DNA of 64,000 nucleotides, taken from contig NZ_JARDUB010000003.1 of the NCBI RefSeq assembly GCF_029360665.1, forward strand, positions 124,001 through 188,000, given 5' to 3'. Below are positions 7,834 through 14,707 of the stretch, in pieces (within the stretch, counting starts at the first letter, position 1; the number at the start of each line of letters is the position of its first letter). Made by a program: the position numbers and the translations under genes. The notes below the pieces were generated by a model, which saw nothing but the letters and a program-made list of their open reading frames with translations, searched no databases and was not told the DNA's origin. The DNA is from Eudoraea chungangensis. Lineage in GTDB: Bacteria; Bacteroidota; Bacteroidia; Flavobacteriales; Flavobacteriaceae.

Positions 7834-9054
7834 ATGGAAAGAAGAAAATTTGTAAAACAAGTAGGTTTAGGAGGCCTGCTTAGTAGTTTGGGATTAGATA
7901 TAGTCTATAGTGCAAACTTACCCAAAGGTTATATCCCACTGGCACTTCAAGATACGGATCCATTTGAGCTGTTTGCAAAAGACCAGGAAATGACGATATT
8001 AAATCGAAAGCCCTGGAATATGGAGGCGAAGGCTCATTTACTGGATGATAAGATCACTCCTAATAAATATATGTTTATTAGAAATAATGGGCTTATTCCC
8101 CAGATCGCATCCGCTTCGGATTGGCAACTAAAGATAGATGGGGAATCCGTAAAGACTTCAAAGACATATACACTAAAAGAACTCAAGACAAAATTTCAAA
8201 CAGTAAGTTATCAACTTACCTTGGAATGTGGTGGGAATGGCCGAAGCGAATTTGATCCTCCTGCCAAAGGAAATCAATGGACAGTAGGGGCTGTATCCTG
8301 TGCCGAATGGACTGGTGTGCGTCTAAAAGATGTTTTAAACGACTGTGGTATTAAGGACGATGCCGTTTATATTGGATATCACGCAGCGGATATCCACTTA
8401 AGTCATGATCCAACTAAAGAGCCTATTTCCAGAGGAATGCCATTAAGAAAAGCTTTGCAAGAAGAAACAATACTTGCTTTTCAGATGAACGGGGAAGATA
8501 TTCCTCTGGCACATGGCTATCCGCTAAGACTAGTAGCAGGAGGATGGCCAGCCTCAGTATCCGGAAAATGGATTAACAGACTTAGTATTCGAAATATTGA
8601 ACATGATGGCGCCAAAATGAAAGGTTCTTCCTATAGAGTGCCATGTTCTCCGGTAGCACCAGGTGAAAAAGTAAAAGAGGAAGATATGTGTATAATTGAA
8701 TCTATGCCTGTAAAATCATTGATTACCTATCCCAAGACAGGAGCAATTTTCTCCATGGAGAAAAAACTAGATGTTAGGGGACACGCTTGGGCTGGAGAAT
8801 TATCTGTGCGTATGGTGGAGTATTCTATAGATTTTGGCTCAACCTGGAAACCTTGCAAGCTAGAAAAGGCAGTAAATAGACTGGCATGGCAGCACTTTCA
8901 AACTCAAATTGAGTTCCCAAAAAAAGGTTATTACGAGGTATGGGCCAGAGCTACAGACAGTAATGACAAAAAACAACCAATGCTCTTACCGGGTTGGAAT
9001 CCAAAAGGGTATTTAAATAATGCCTGCCATAGAATAGCGGTTAAAGTAAGCTAG
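7834..9054 (+). CDS. soxC: Sulfite dehydrogenase, SoxC-like molybdopterin subunit
   Basis: A 406-residue sulfite oxidase-family protein. A Tat-type signal (ERRKFVKQVGLGG) directs the folded molybdenum enzyme to the periplasm. The Moco-binding cysteine sits in LECGGNGR (C132), followed by GAVSCAEWTGVRLKDVL and HGYPLRLVAGGWPASVSGKW. The C-terminal third (from about 290) is the Mo-co dimerisation domain. The length and overall motifs match SoxC and related sulfite:acceptor oxidoreductases, which oxidise sulfite to sulfate and pass electrons to a cytochrome. The mono-haem cytochrome gene starts 6 bases downstream, as expected for a SoxCD or SorAB-type pair. A soxYZ carrier is not nearby, so free sulfite is the more likely substrate than carrier-bound sulfur. 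Confidence 0.9.
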   Translation: MERRKFVKQVGLGGLLSSLGLDIVYSANLPKGYIPLALQDTDPFELFAKDQEMTILNRKPWNMEAKAHLLDDKITPNKYMFIRNNGLIPQIASASDWQLKIDGESVKTSKTYTLKELKTKFQTVSYQLTLECGGNGRSEFDPPAKGNQWTVGAVSCAEWTGVRLKDVLNDCGIKDDAVYIGYHAADIHLSHDPTKEPISRGMPLRKALQEETILAFQMNGEDIPLAHGYPLRLVAGGWPASVSGKWINRLSIRNIEHDGAKMKGSSYRVPCSPVAPGEKVKEEDMCIIESMPVKSLITYPKTGAIFSMEKKLDVRGHAWAGELSVRMVEYSIDFGSTWKPCKLEKAVNRLAWQHFQTQIEFPKKGYYEVWARATDSNDKKQPMLLPGWNPKGYLNNACHRIAVKVS

Positions 9055-9060
9055 TGGAGT

Positions 9061-9522
9061 ATGAATAAAGAAAAAAGTAAAAAGATTTTTAGGCCGTTGA
9101 TTCTGGTATTGGCAATCCTTGGAATAGTCCTAGTAGTCTATATTAATTCTGGCCCCAAGCTAGCACAGATAAATATGGAGGATTCGTCTAACTCAAAAAA
9201 TTCATCTTATGACTTGGAAGATCCAAATAGAATTGAAAACGGAATTCATTTAAGAACCGGTTTAAAAGATACTACCGGACTCATGACGGTGGTAAATAAT
9301 TGTACGTCCTGTCATTCAGCAGAAATTATTATGCAGAATAGAATGAGTAAAGAAGGCTGGGCTTCAACCATAAAATGGATGCAAGAGACTCAGAATTTAT
9401 GGGACTTAGGTGAAAATGAAGTAGTCATTATTAACTATTTGGCAACTAACTATCCGCCAACAAAAAAAGGACGCAGAGAAGTCTTAAAGGATATTAACTG
9501 GTATAAACTAGAAGAAAAATGA
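9061..9522 (+). CDS. Mono-haem cytochrome c, sulfite dehydrogenase electron acceptor
   Basis: A 153-residue protein anchored by an N-terminal membrane helix (about 10-28). A single haem c motif NCTSCH (C81, C84, H85) lies in the soluble part, with methionines at about 92-106 as possible sixth ligands, and the end reads INYLATNYPP, typical of small sulfite-dehydrogenase cytochromes. It is much shorter than classical SoxD (about 380) and more like SorB-type subunits. Its place between soxC (6-base gap) and the desaturase-family gene (4-base overlap) indicates one operon. It probably takes electrons from the SoxC-like enzyme and passes them to the terminal oxidase chain. Confidence 0.85.
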   Translation: MNKEKSKKIFRPLILVLAILGIVLVVYINSGPKLAQINMEDSSNSKNSSYDLEDPNRIENGIHLRTGLKDTTGLMTVVNNCTSCHSAEIIMQNRMSKEGWASTIKWMQETQNLWDLGENEVVIINYLATNYPPTKKGRREVLKDINWYKLEEK

Positions 9523-10406
9523 GGCGTTATTTTGAGGCTTTTGTGTCTTCATTTAAAGGCAGTTTGGACTGGACATGGAGTTCAATCATTTTCGAAGTCC
9601 CATGGTATACAAATTATTTTTGGGGCCTTATAGGCATTTCAATTGTTGTATGGGGTTTAGAAATCTTTTTTCCATGGCGGAAAAGACAGGCTATTTTTAG
9701 AAAAGATTTCTGGTTAGACTTCTTCTATATGTTTTTTAATTTCTTTTTGTTTGCGATTGTTATAAGTGGTTTTTATAGTCTTTTGGGCGTTTTTTTCAAG
9801 GATATCGGCCTAAACGAAAAATCTTTCGCCATAATTGACCTGAGCGGTTTAGCTGTTTTCTTTCAGCTTCTTATATTTTTTGTGGTCCTTGATTTTGTAC
9901 AATGGTTTACACATGTTTTATTACATAAATATTCGTTCCTATGGAATTTTCATAAGGTACATCATTCTGTAAAGGAAATGGGGTTTGCCGCACATTTAAG
10001 GTACCATTGGATGGAGAACATTTTGTATAAACCATTAAAGGTCTTTGGAGTAATGATTCTAGGTGGATTTGAACCAGATCAGGCCTATATAGTTCATTTT
10101 ATTGCCATTAGCATTGGCCATTTAAATCATGCTAATATTAAACTCAGTTGGGGTCCATTTAAATATGTATTAAACAACCCGGTCATGCACCTTTACCATC
10201 ACTCCAAAGCTATCCCAAAAGGTTCTTACGGCGTTAATTTTGGTATTAGTCTAAGTATTTGGGACTATATTTTTAAAACGAACTATATCCCCGAAGACAG
10301 TGGCACCATAGAATTAGGTTTTCCAGGAGATCAGCTCTTTCCAAAAGACTTTATACATCAAAATCTCTATGGTTTTAGGAATAAAAATAAACAGACGAAA
10401 ACCTAA
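9519..10406 (+). CDS. Sterol desaturase / fatty acid hydroxylase superfamily protein
   Basis: A 295-residue integral membrane protein with hydrophobic segments near 30-50, 65-90, 105-130 and 175-200. The superfamily's histidine clusters are present (HVLLHKYSFLWNFHKVHHS, GHLNHAN and LYHHS), so a di-iron centre is likely. Members hydroxylate or desaturate lipids using oxygen. The start overlaps the cytochrome stop by 4 bases, so it is the third gene of the sulfite dehydrogenase operon. This family is not a known part of sulfite oxidation. A lipid modification linked to the electron-transfer complex or to envelope protection is only a guess. Confidence 0.88.
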   Translation: MRRYFEAFVSSFKGSLDWTWSSIIFEVPWYTNYFWGLIGISIVVWGLEIFFPWRKRQAIFRKDFWLDFFYMFFNFFLFAIVISGFYSLLGVFFKDIGLNEKSFAIIDLSGLAVFFQLLIFFVVLDFVQWFTHVLLHKYSFLWNFHKVHHSVKEMGFAAHLRYHWMENILYKPLKVFGVMILGGFEPDQAYIVHFIAISIGHLNHANIKLSWGPFKYVLNNPVMHLYHHSKAIPKGSYGVNFGISLSIWDYIFKTNYIPEDSGTIELGFPGDQLFPKDFIHQNLYGFRNKNKQTKT

Positions 10407-10595
10407 GTCTTAATACTATTATTAGTACTTATCTAAATACTTCTTGCTTGAAATCAACCATGCTTCTTAACTTTCCCTTTCTGAATAGAACATGGGTATG
10501 TCTTAGATAATAAGCAGTAACAAATAAAAGAGTTTGCACCTGCTTAGTTATTTGTATCGACCATGTATTAGACTATACTAAGCCAATACTCGGGT
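10407..10595. other. Convergent gap between desaturase-family and HMA genes
   Basis: No gene. Two overlapping, mutually exclusive imperfect inverted repeats (AAGCAG...CTGCTT and ACAAATAA...TTATTTGT around 10510-10555) are visible, without a T-run, so no firm terminator can be called. Confidence 0.5.
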
Positions 10596-10865
10596 TTACC
10601 TGGAAATTTTTCCAACTGCACAACTAAAGTATGACTTGGCCTTGGATTTAAATGGATTTTTAGAATCTATAGATGGATATCCCAAAGAAGCCAAAACTTT
10701 TTTTACCTCCATCGCATTTTCAGTATTTAAATAGCTAAAATGGACTGAAGCCGTATCTAAGTCTACACTAATCTCACTTACCTCATTAAGACCTTCTAAT
10801 CGGTTTAGAATAGTTGCAGCACACCCACTACATTTTAAATTTTGTACAATAATAGAAGCTTTCAT
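10596..10865 (-). CDS. Heavy-metal-associated (HMA) domain protein
   Basis: An 89-residue protein whose first 67 residues form an HMA fold with KCSGCAATI in place of the usual GMTCxxC loop, followed by a basic tail with another cysteine (FSCAVG). HMA proteins bind soft metals such as copper through the two cysteines. The start at MKASIIVQNLK is preferred; an ATG eight codons earlier would overlap the rhodanese gene upstream. It is co-transcribed with that rhodanese at the end of the sulfur island. Copper handling, or a thiol/persulfide role for the CxxC, are both possible. Confidence 0.8.
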   Translation of the reverse strand: MKASIIVQNLKCSGCAATILNRLEGLNEVSEISVDLDTASVHFSYLNTENAMEVKKVLASLGYPSIDSKNPFKSKAKSYFSCAVGKISR

Positions 10866-10879
10866 ATTCAAATGTTTTT

Positions 10880-11224
10880 TTATTTCCATGCCAACAAACC
10901 TCCTTTTAAATCATAGACCGCCTTAAATCCCATTTGATCTAACTTCCTAGAGGCATTTCTACTTCTATTTCCAGATCTACAATACAGATAAACGGGCTTA
11001 TTTCTATCCATTTTAGCAAAGGCGTTTTTAAATTTTTTTTTATCAAAAAAATCTATATTAATGGCATTGGTAAGGTGCCCACCCGAAAATTCCTTTGGGG
11101 TTCGCAGGTCAATTAATTGATTCTTTTTATTGGAAACAGCCTTTCGAAAGGCATCGGTTTCCAAAACCTTTATATGGTCGTTCTCATGAGAATTAGAACC
11201 AAAAATGGTTTGTAAAAGTGACAT
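10880..11224 (-). CDS. Single-domain rhodanese-like protein
   Basis: A 114-residue protein with a complete rhodanese fold: LIDLRTPKEFSGGHL, AINIDFFD and the active-site loop YCRSGNRS with catalytic C82. Such proteins take and give persulfide sulfur in the cytoplasm. The six-residue CRSGNR loop is typical of single-domain sulfurtransferases. It sits between the persulfide dioxygenase fusion upstream and the HMA gene downstream. A terminator separates it from the former, and no GTAAC-type operator was found before it, so its expression may differ from the rest of the island. Confidence 0.9.
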   Translation of the reverse strand: MSLLQTIFGSNSHENDHIKVLETDAFRKAVSNKKNQLIDLRTPKEFSGGHLTNAINIDFFDKKKFKNAFAKMDRNKPVYLYCRSGNRSRNASRKLDQMGFKAVYDLKGGLLAWK

Positions 11225-11265
11225 ATTTAATAAATTTAGTTTACTTGGAACAGGAAGTGGCTTGT

Positions 11266-11303
11266 CGAAAAAGGGAATAACAAGAAAATACTTGATTATT
11301 CCC
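11266..11303 (-). terminator. Intrinsic terminator after persulfide dioxygenase gene
   Basis: Read on the - strand, GGGAATAA pairs with TTATTCCC and the inner CAAG pairs with CTTG around a 6-base loop, followed by five T (11268-11272). It ends the dioxygenase-rhodanese message before the small rhodanese gene. Confidence 0.85.
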
Positions 11304-11336
11304 TCTTTTGATCAACCAACAAACTTCAAAAAAACA

Positions 11337-12752
11337 CTACAACATTGTTGTAGGGCATACATATTCGGATACAGGGGTATCCGTTTTCTTAATTCCGCCA
11401 AAACCTTCTATGACATCTACAAAATCGTCCAGACCATTATTCATCAACAAGGAGGCTGCTATCATACTTCTATAACCTCCAGCACAATGCAATACAAAAG
11501 GTTTGTCTTTGGGAAACTGCCATAGATGATTTTCCAGTTCATTTAATGGTACATTTATTGCTCCAACAACATGTTCAGAATCAAATTCACTTTTCTTCCG
11601 TACATCAAAAACCAATGGGCCTTCTCCATTGTAAGCTTTTTTAAACTGGTCCGGTGTTATCCTTTTTATTCTTTCTATAGGTTTATTTTTTTCTGTCCAC
11701 GACTCAAAACCTCCCTCTAAAAAGCCAATCGTCCTATCGTAACCCACTCTGGAAAGTCGGGTTATGGCCTCTTCTTCTTTCCCTGGATAAGTAACCAAAA
11801 GTATCTTTTGATTCACATCTGGTATAATTTCACCTACCCACTGGGCAAAGTTGCCCTCTAACCCAATATTAATACTGCTAGGAATATGAGATTTGGCAAA
11901 ATCTTCGGCATTTCTAGTATCTAAAATCACCGCCTCGTTTTGTTCTTTTTCTATTTCAAATTCCACTGCGGAAAGCGGTCGTTCGCCTCTTTGTATAACA
12001 GTATCCAAACTTTCATATCCTTTAATGTTCATTAAAACATTTTGCGGAAAATACCCCGGAGGTGTTGTTAGCCCATTTAGGAGTTCAGTAATGAATTCCT
12101 CTTTGGTCATATCTTCGCGAAGGGCATAGTTTACCTTTTTTTGATGCCCAAGGGTATCAGTTGTTTCTTTGCTCATCATCTTTCCACAAGCCGATCCGGC
12201 ACCATGGTTTGGATAAATAATTAAATCATCGGACAAAGGCATAATTCTATTTCTCAAAGAATCATAAAGATGTCCTGCGAGTTTCTCCTCCGTTAATTCA
12301 GAAACAACATGTTGTGCTAAATCCGGACGTCCAACGTCTCCAATAAAGAGTGTATCCCCAGTGATTAATCCATGCTCTTTACCCTTTTCGTCGATGAGCA
12401 AATAAGTAGTACTTTCCATGGTGTGCCCAGGAGTATGAAGAACTTTAACCCTATAATCCCCTACTTCAAAGATCTGTTTGTCTTTGGCTACAATTGCTTC
12501 ATAACTTGGTTTCGCTGTAGGGCCAAACACTATTTGGGAGCCGGCTTTTTCCTTTAAATCTAAATGCCCACTCACAAAGTCGGCATGAAAATGTGTTTCG
12601 AACACATATTTTATTTTGGCATTGTCCTTTCTTGCTCTTACCAGGTATGGCTCCACTTCTCGCAGTGGATCAAACACAGCCGCTTCTCCATTACTTTCTA
12701 TATAATAGGCCGCATGAGCCAAACAACCTGTATAAATCTGTTCAATTTTCAT
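11337..12752 (-). CDS. Persulfide dioxygenase-like MBL / double rhodanese fusion
   Basis: A 471-residue fusion. Residues 1-250 are an ETHE1-like metallo-beta-lactamase domain with THFHADFVSGH (H54, H56, D58, H63), HTPGHTMEST and GDTLFIGDVGRPDL, followed by YPNHGAGSACGK. Residues about 265-360 form a rhodanese domain without an active cysteine (LLVTYPGKEEE in the loop). Residues about 370-465 form a second, active one (LHCAGGYRS, C423). Known fusions of this kind oxidise glutathione or protein persulfide to sulfite with oxygen and iron, and pass sulfane sulfur through the rhodanese. Its own promoter carries a near-perfect copy of the island operator. Confidence 0.9.
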   Translation of the reverse strand: MKIEQIYTGCLAHAAYYIESNGEAAVFDPLREVEPYLVRARKDNAKIKYVFETHFHADFVSGHLDLKEKAGSQIVFGPTAKPSYEAIVAKDKQIFEVGDYRVKVLHTPGHTMESTTYLLIDEKGKEHGLITGDTLFIGDVGRPDLAQHVVSELTEEKLAGHLYDSLRNRIMPLSDDLIIYPNHGAGSACGKMMSKETTDTLGHQKKVNYALREDMTKEEFITELLNGLTTPPGYFPQNVLMNIKGYESLDTVIQRGERPLSAVEFEIEKEQNEAVILDTRNAEDFAKSHIPSSINIGLEGNFAQWVGEIIPDVNQKILLVTYPGKEEEAITRLSRVGYDRTIGFLEGGFESWTEKNKPIERIKRITPDQFKKAYNGEGPLVFDVRKKSEFDSEHVVGAINVPLNELENHLWQFPKDKPFVLHCAGGYRSMIAASLLMNNGLDDFVDVIEGFGGIKKTDTPVSEYVCPTTML

Positions 12753-12806
12753 ATCGCTAATAATTAATTTCTTTAAATAAAATTACAAATACCTTTTAAG
12801 GCCTAC

Positions 12807-12822
12807 AGTTACTTTTGTTACA
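12807..12822. promoter_or_regulatory. Putative operator of the persulfide dioxygenase gene
   Basis: On the gene's strand the site reads TGTAAC-AAAA-GTAACT, one base off the GTAAC-N4-GTTAC core. A GGTATTTG box (12786-12793) follows 14 bases after the core. The core is about 55 bases upstream of the start codon. Confidence 0.55.
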
Positions 12823-12875
12823 AAAAAAGTGGATTTACCTTTTAAAAAATATGATATCAGTCAGGTCTTTAATTA

Positions 12876-13679
12876 TTATTTTAATTCCTTATACAGTATA
12901 TAAACGGCCATAACGAAGACAAACCAACCAAAATAGTTTTTCAACCTGCTTTCTTTAATGAATTTGTTTAGATAAATCCCCAGGAATATACCTGCAATGG
13001 ATAAGAGGGTGAAAATCAAAAGGAAGATCCAATCCATTGCCAAATTTTCAACATCCCCAATAAAACCAATTAGAGACTTAATAGCTATGATTAAAAGAGA
13101 AGTTGCCACTGCCTTTTTCATAGGAAGTTTAGCCAATAAGACTAGTGCCGGAATAATTAAAAATCCACCACCAGCGCCGACAATTCCAGTAAGAAATCCT
13201 ACTATTATTCCTTCCAAAACTATCATTGGATAATTATATACAACGGCAGACTTTTCATCATTATCGCAATGTTTACAGTTCCCAAAAATCATAAAGTAGG
13301 AAGCAATAAGCATAATTAGGGCGAAAAAAACCATAATTCCAATCTCCTTAGATATTTCAAAATCCTTAATCTGAAAAAGAGTATCAGGAAGGGCTGGGAT
13401 AAAAAACCTTCTAGTTAAATAGACTGCTAGAAGTGCGGGAAGGGAAAAAATTATTGCAGTTCTCATATCTACTAGGCCCTTCGATATATTTCTGATAGCA
13501 CCTACCATGGAAGTAACCCCCACGACAAAAAGAGAATATGCCGTAGCAACAAGAGGGTTTAAGCCAAAAAGATATACCATTACCGGTACCGTAAGAATAG
13601 AACCACCACCTCCAATAAGGCCTAGCACGAGTCCTATTATTATTGCCCCGAAATAACCCCAAACATCTGTATATTCCAT
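12876..13679 (-). CDS. TauE/SafE family sulfite exporter
   Basis: A 267-residue integral membrane protein with about eight helices. It carries the two family glycine-rich motifs in the first and second halves (GLVLGLIGGGGSILTVPVMVY and GFLTGIVGAGGGFLIIPALVL), which show the internal duplication. TauE/SafE proteins export sulfite, sulfoacetate or other organosulfonates. Placed between the persulfide dioxygenase, which makes sulfite, and the SQR/DsrE unit, sulfite efflux is the likely job. A CxxC-like pair in the middle (NCKHCDND) is an extra feature of some bacterial members. The gene has its own operator and a good -7 box. Confidence 0.9.
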   Translation of the reverse strand: MEYTDVWGYFGAIIIGLVLGLIGGGGSILTVPVMVYLFGLNPLVATAYSLFVVGVTSMVGAIRNISKGLVDMRTAIIFSLPALLAVYLTRRFFIPALPDTLFQIKDFEISKEIGIMVFFALIMLIASYFMIFGNCKHCDNDEKSAVVYNYPMIVLEGIIVGFLTGIVGAGGGFLIIPALVLLAKLPMKKAVATSLLIIAIKSLIGFIGDVENLAMDWIFLLIFTLLSIAGIFLGIYLNKFIKESRLKNYFGWFVFVMAVYILYKELK

Positions 13680-13697
13680 ATAGAATAATTAGAAGAA

Positions 13698-13705
13698 CAA
13701 AGGTA
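13698..13705 (-). promoter_or_regulatory. -7 box TACCTTTG of the tauE promoter
   Basis: TACCTTTG on the - strand is a full match to the Bacteroidota TAnnTTTG element. It lies 22 bases downstream of the GTAAC-N4-GTTAC site and about 20 bases before the tauE start codon. No clear -33 TTG was found, so the operator may occupy that region. Confidence 0.5.
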
Positions 13706-13726
13706 GGAGGATCAATTATGAGGCTC

Positions 13727-13742
13727 AGTAACCAGAGTTACA
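13727..13742. promoter_or_regulatory. Putative operator of tauE
   Basis: GTAAC (13728-13732) and GTTAC (13737-13741) are perfectly inverted around CAGA, 48 bases upstream of the tauE start codon. It is the third copy of the shared island element. Confidence 0.7.
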
Positions 13743-13783
13743 CAAGCCTATATATCCCGGGTAGGGAAGTTATTCCATAACAT

Positions 13784-13811
13784 AAAACCTCGATATAACT
13801 ATCGAGGTTTT
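13784..13811 (-). terminator. Intrinsic terminator of the SQR-tusE-dsrE unit
   Basis: AAAACCTCGATA and TATCGAGGTTTT pair perfectly around TAAC, giving a 12-base-pair stem with an AT base. It lies 40 bases beyond the dsrE stop and upstream of the tauE operator, so it separates two transcription units. It could act in both directions. Confidence 0.85.
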
Positions 13812-13853
13812 GTAAATGTTCAGTATTACGTATAATGCTTTCACAGAAGAAAA

Positions 13854-14330
13854 CTAAATAAACAAAAGATGTGTACCCTCTTCATTAGCCCTTCCATAAA
13901 AATCACCAATAGTCAAAATTCCATCTAACTCATCAATCAAATCTTCTCTTTCCAGATGAAACATATCTATTGCTAATTTACAGCCCCACAGTTTACAGCC
14001 AGAATCAGAAAGAATTTCTAAAAATTCATCTATAGGAGGCATGTCTAGTTTTTCCATTTCTCTTTTCATCATTTTAGTCGCCAATGCTTCAACTCCAGGC
14101 AGTCCACCCAGCATGGTAGGCATATGAAGTGCAGGGTTACCTACGGTAGCAGTATGCAAGTGCAACAACTTTTTCTTTTGAATGGCTTCTAAGCCAAAAA
14201 AGGTGAAAAATATTTCCGATTCAATTCCTTCCATTCTAGCACCATTCGCCATAACAAAGGCGGCATAAGCATTCTCTAATGTTCCTTTTGAAAGAATAAA
14301 AAGCATCTTTTTTACTTTTGTAGTACTCAT
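13854..14330 (-). CDS. DsrE2-type DsrE/DsrF/DrsH-like sulfurtransferase
   Basis: A 158-residue DsrE/F/H-like family protein. It starts KKMLFILSKGTLENAYAAFVMANGA, followed by IFFTFFGLEAI, and carries two cysteines in SGCKLWGCKLA (C112, C117), the arrangement typical of DsrE2 proteins. DsrE2 proteins are thought to pass sulfane sulfur between rhodanese, TusA and DsrC partners in sulfur oxidisers. Last gene of the SQR-tusE-dsrE unit and 46 bases from tusE. No tusA gene was found in the window. Confidence 0.87.
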   Translation of the reverse strand: MSTTKVKKMLFILSKGTLENAYAAFVMANGARMEGIESEIFFTFFGLEAIQKKKLLHLHTATVGNPALHMPTMLGGLPGVEALATKMMKREMEKLDMPPIDEFLEILSDSGCKLWGCKLAIDMFHLEREDLIDELDGILTIGDFYGRANEEGTHLLFI

Positions 14331-14376
14331 ATCTTACTTTTTTTGGATTAGCAATAAAAAATAGGCCAGCTCTGCC

Positions 14377-14685
14377 TTAAATACAGCTTTTTGGTTTTGG
14401 AATTCCAGCAATCAATGTAGATTTCTTAAGAGGACCTCCTGGAAACAGAGCATAGAATTCCTTAATATTGATTACACCACTTTTCTTAATTCCTCGAATT
14501 GACAGAGGTTCTTCTTTTTGATATTTGTCCTGTATATACGTAACAACCTCCCAATGCTTTTCCGACATAGAAATACCCTGCTCTTCAGCGATACAAAGGC
14601 ATAACTCCCTATCCCATTCTGTAAAATCTACAAGATATCCTTCTTCGTTTACTTCAATTTCGCGATTATCTATTATTTTTTTCAT
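14377..14685 (-). CDS. TusE/DsrC family sulfur relay protein
   Basis: A 102-residue DsrC-family protein (GYLVDFTEWDRELCLCIAEE, then HWEVVTYIQDKYQ). The flexible C-terminal arm ends IPKPKSCI with the conserved penultimate cysteine C101. Eleven residues earlier, where DsrC proper has a second redox cysteine, there is a threonine (T90). The protein is therefore of the single-cysteine TusE-like type: it can carry persulfide but cannot form the intramolecular trisulfide of dsrAB-linked DsrC. The family acts as a sulfur acceptor. It lies between SQR (22-base gap) and dsrE2, so an oxidative sulfur relay role is likelier here than tRNA thiolation. Confidence 0.9.
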   Translation of the reverse strand: MKKIIDNREIEVNEEGYLVDFTEWDRELCLCIAEEQGISMSEKHWEVVTYIQDKYQKEEPLSIRGIKKSGVINIKEFYALFPGGPLKKSTLIAGIPKPKSCI

Positions 14686-14707
14686 CCTATTTATTTTAAA
14701 GTTTATC

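Noticed and set aside
10510-10560. Hairpin or terminator after the desaturase-family gene
   Set aside because: Two alternative stems compete and neither is followed by a T-run on either strand.
12372-12767. Two + strand open frames opposite the persulfide dioxygenase gene
   Set aside because: They are antisense shadows of a gene with complete catalytic motifs; no family resemblance.
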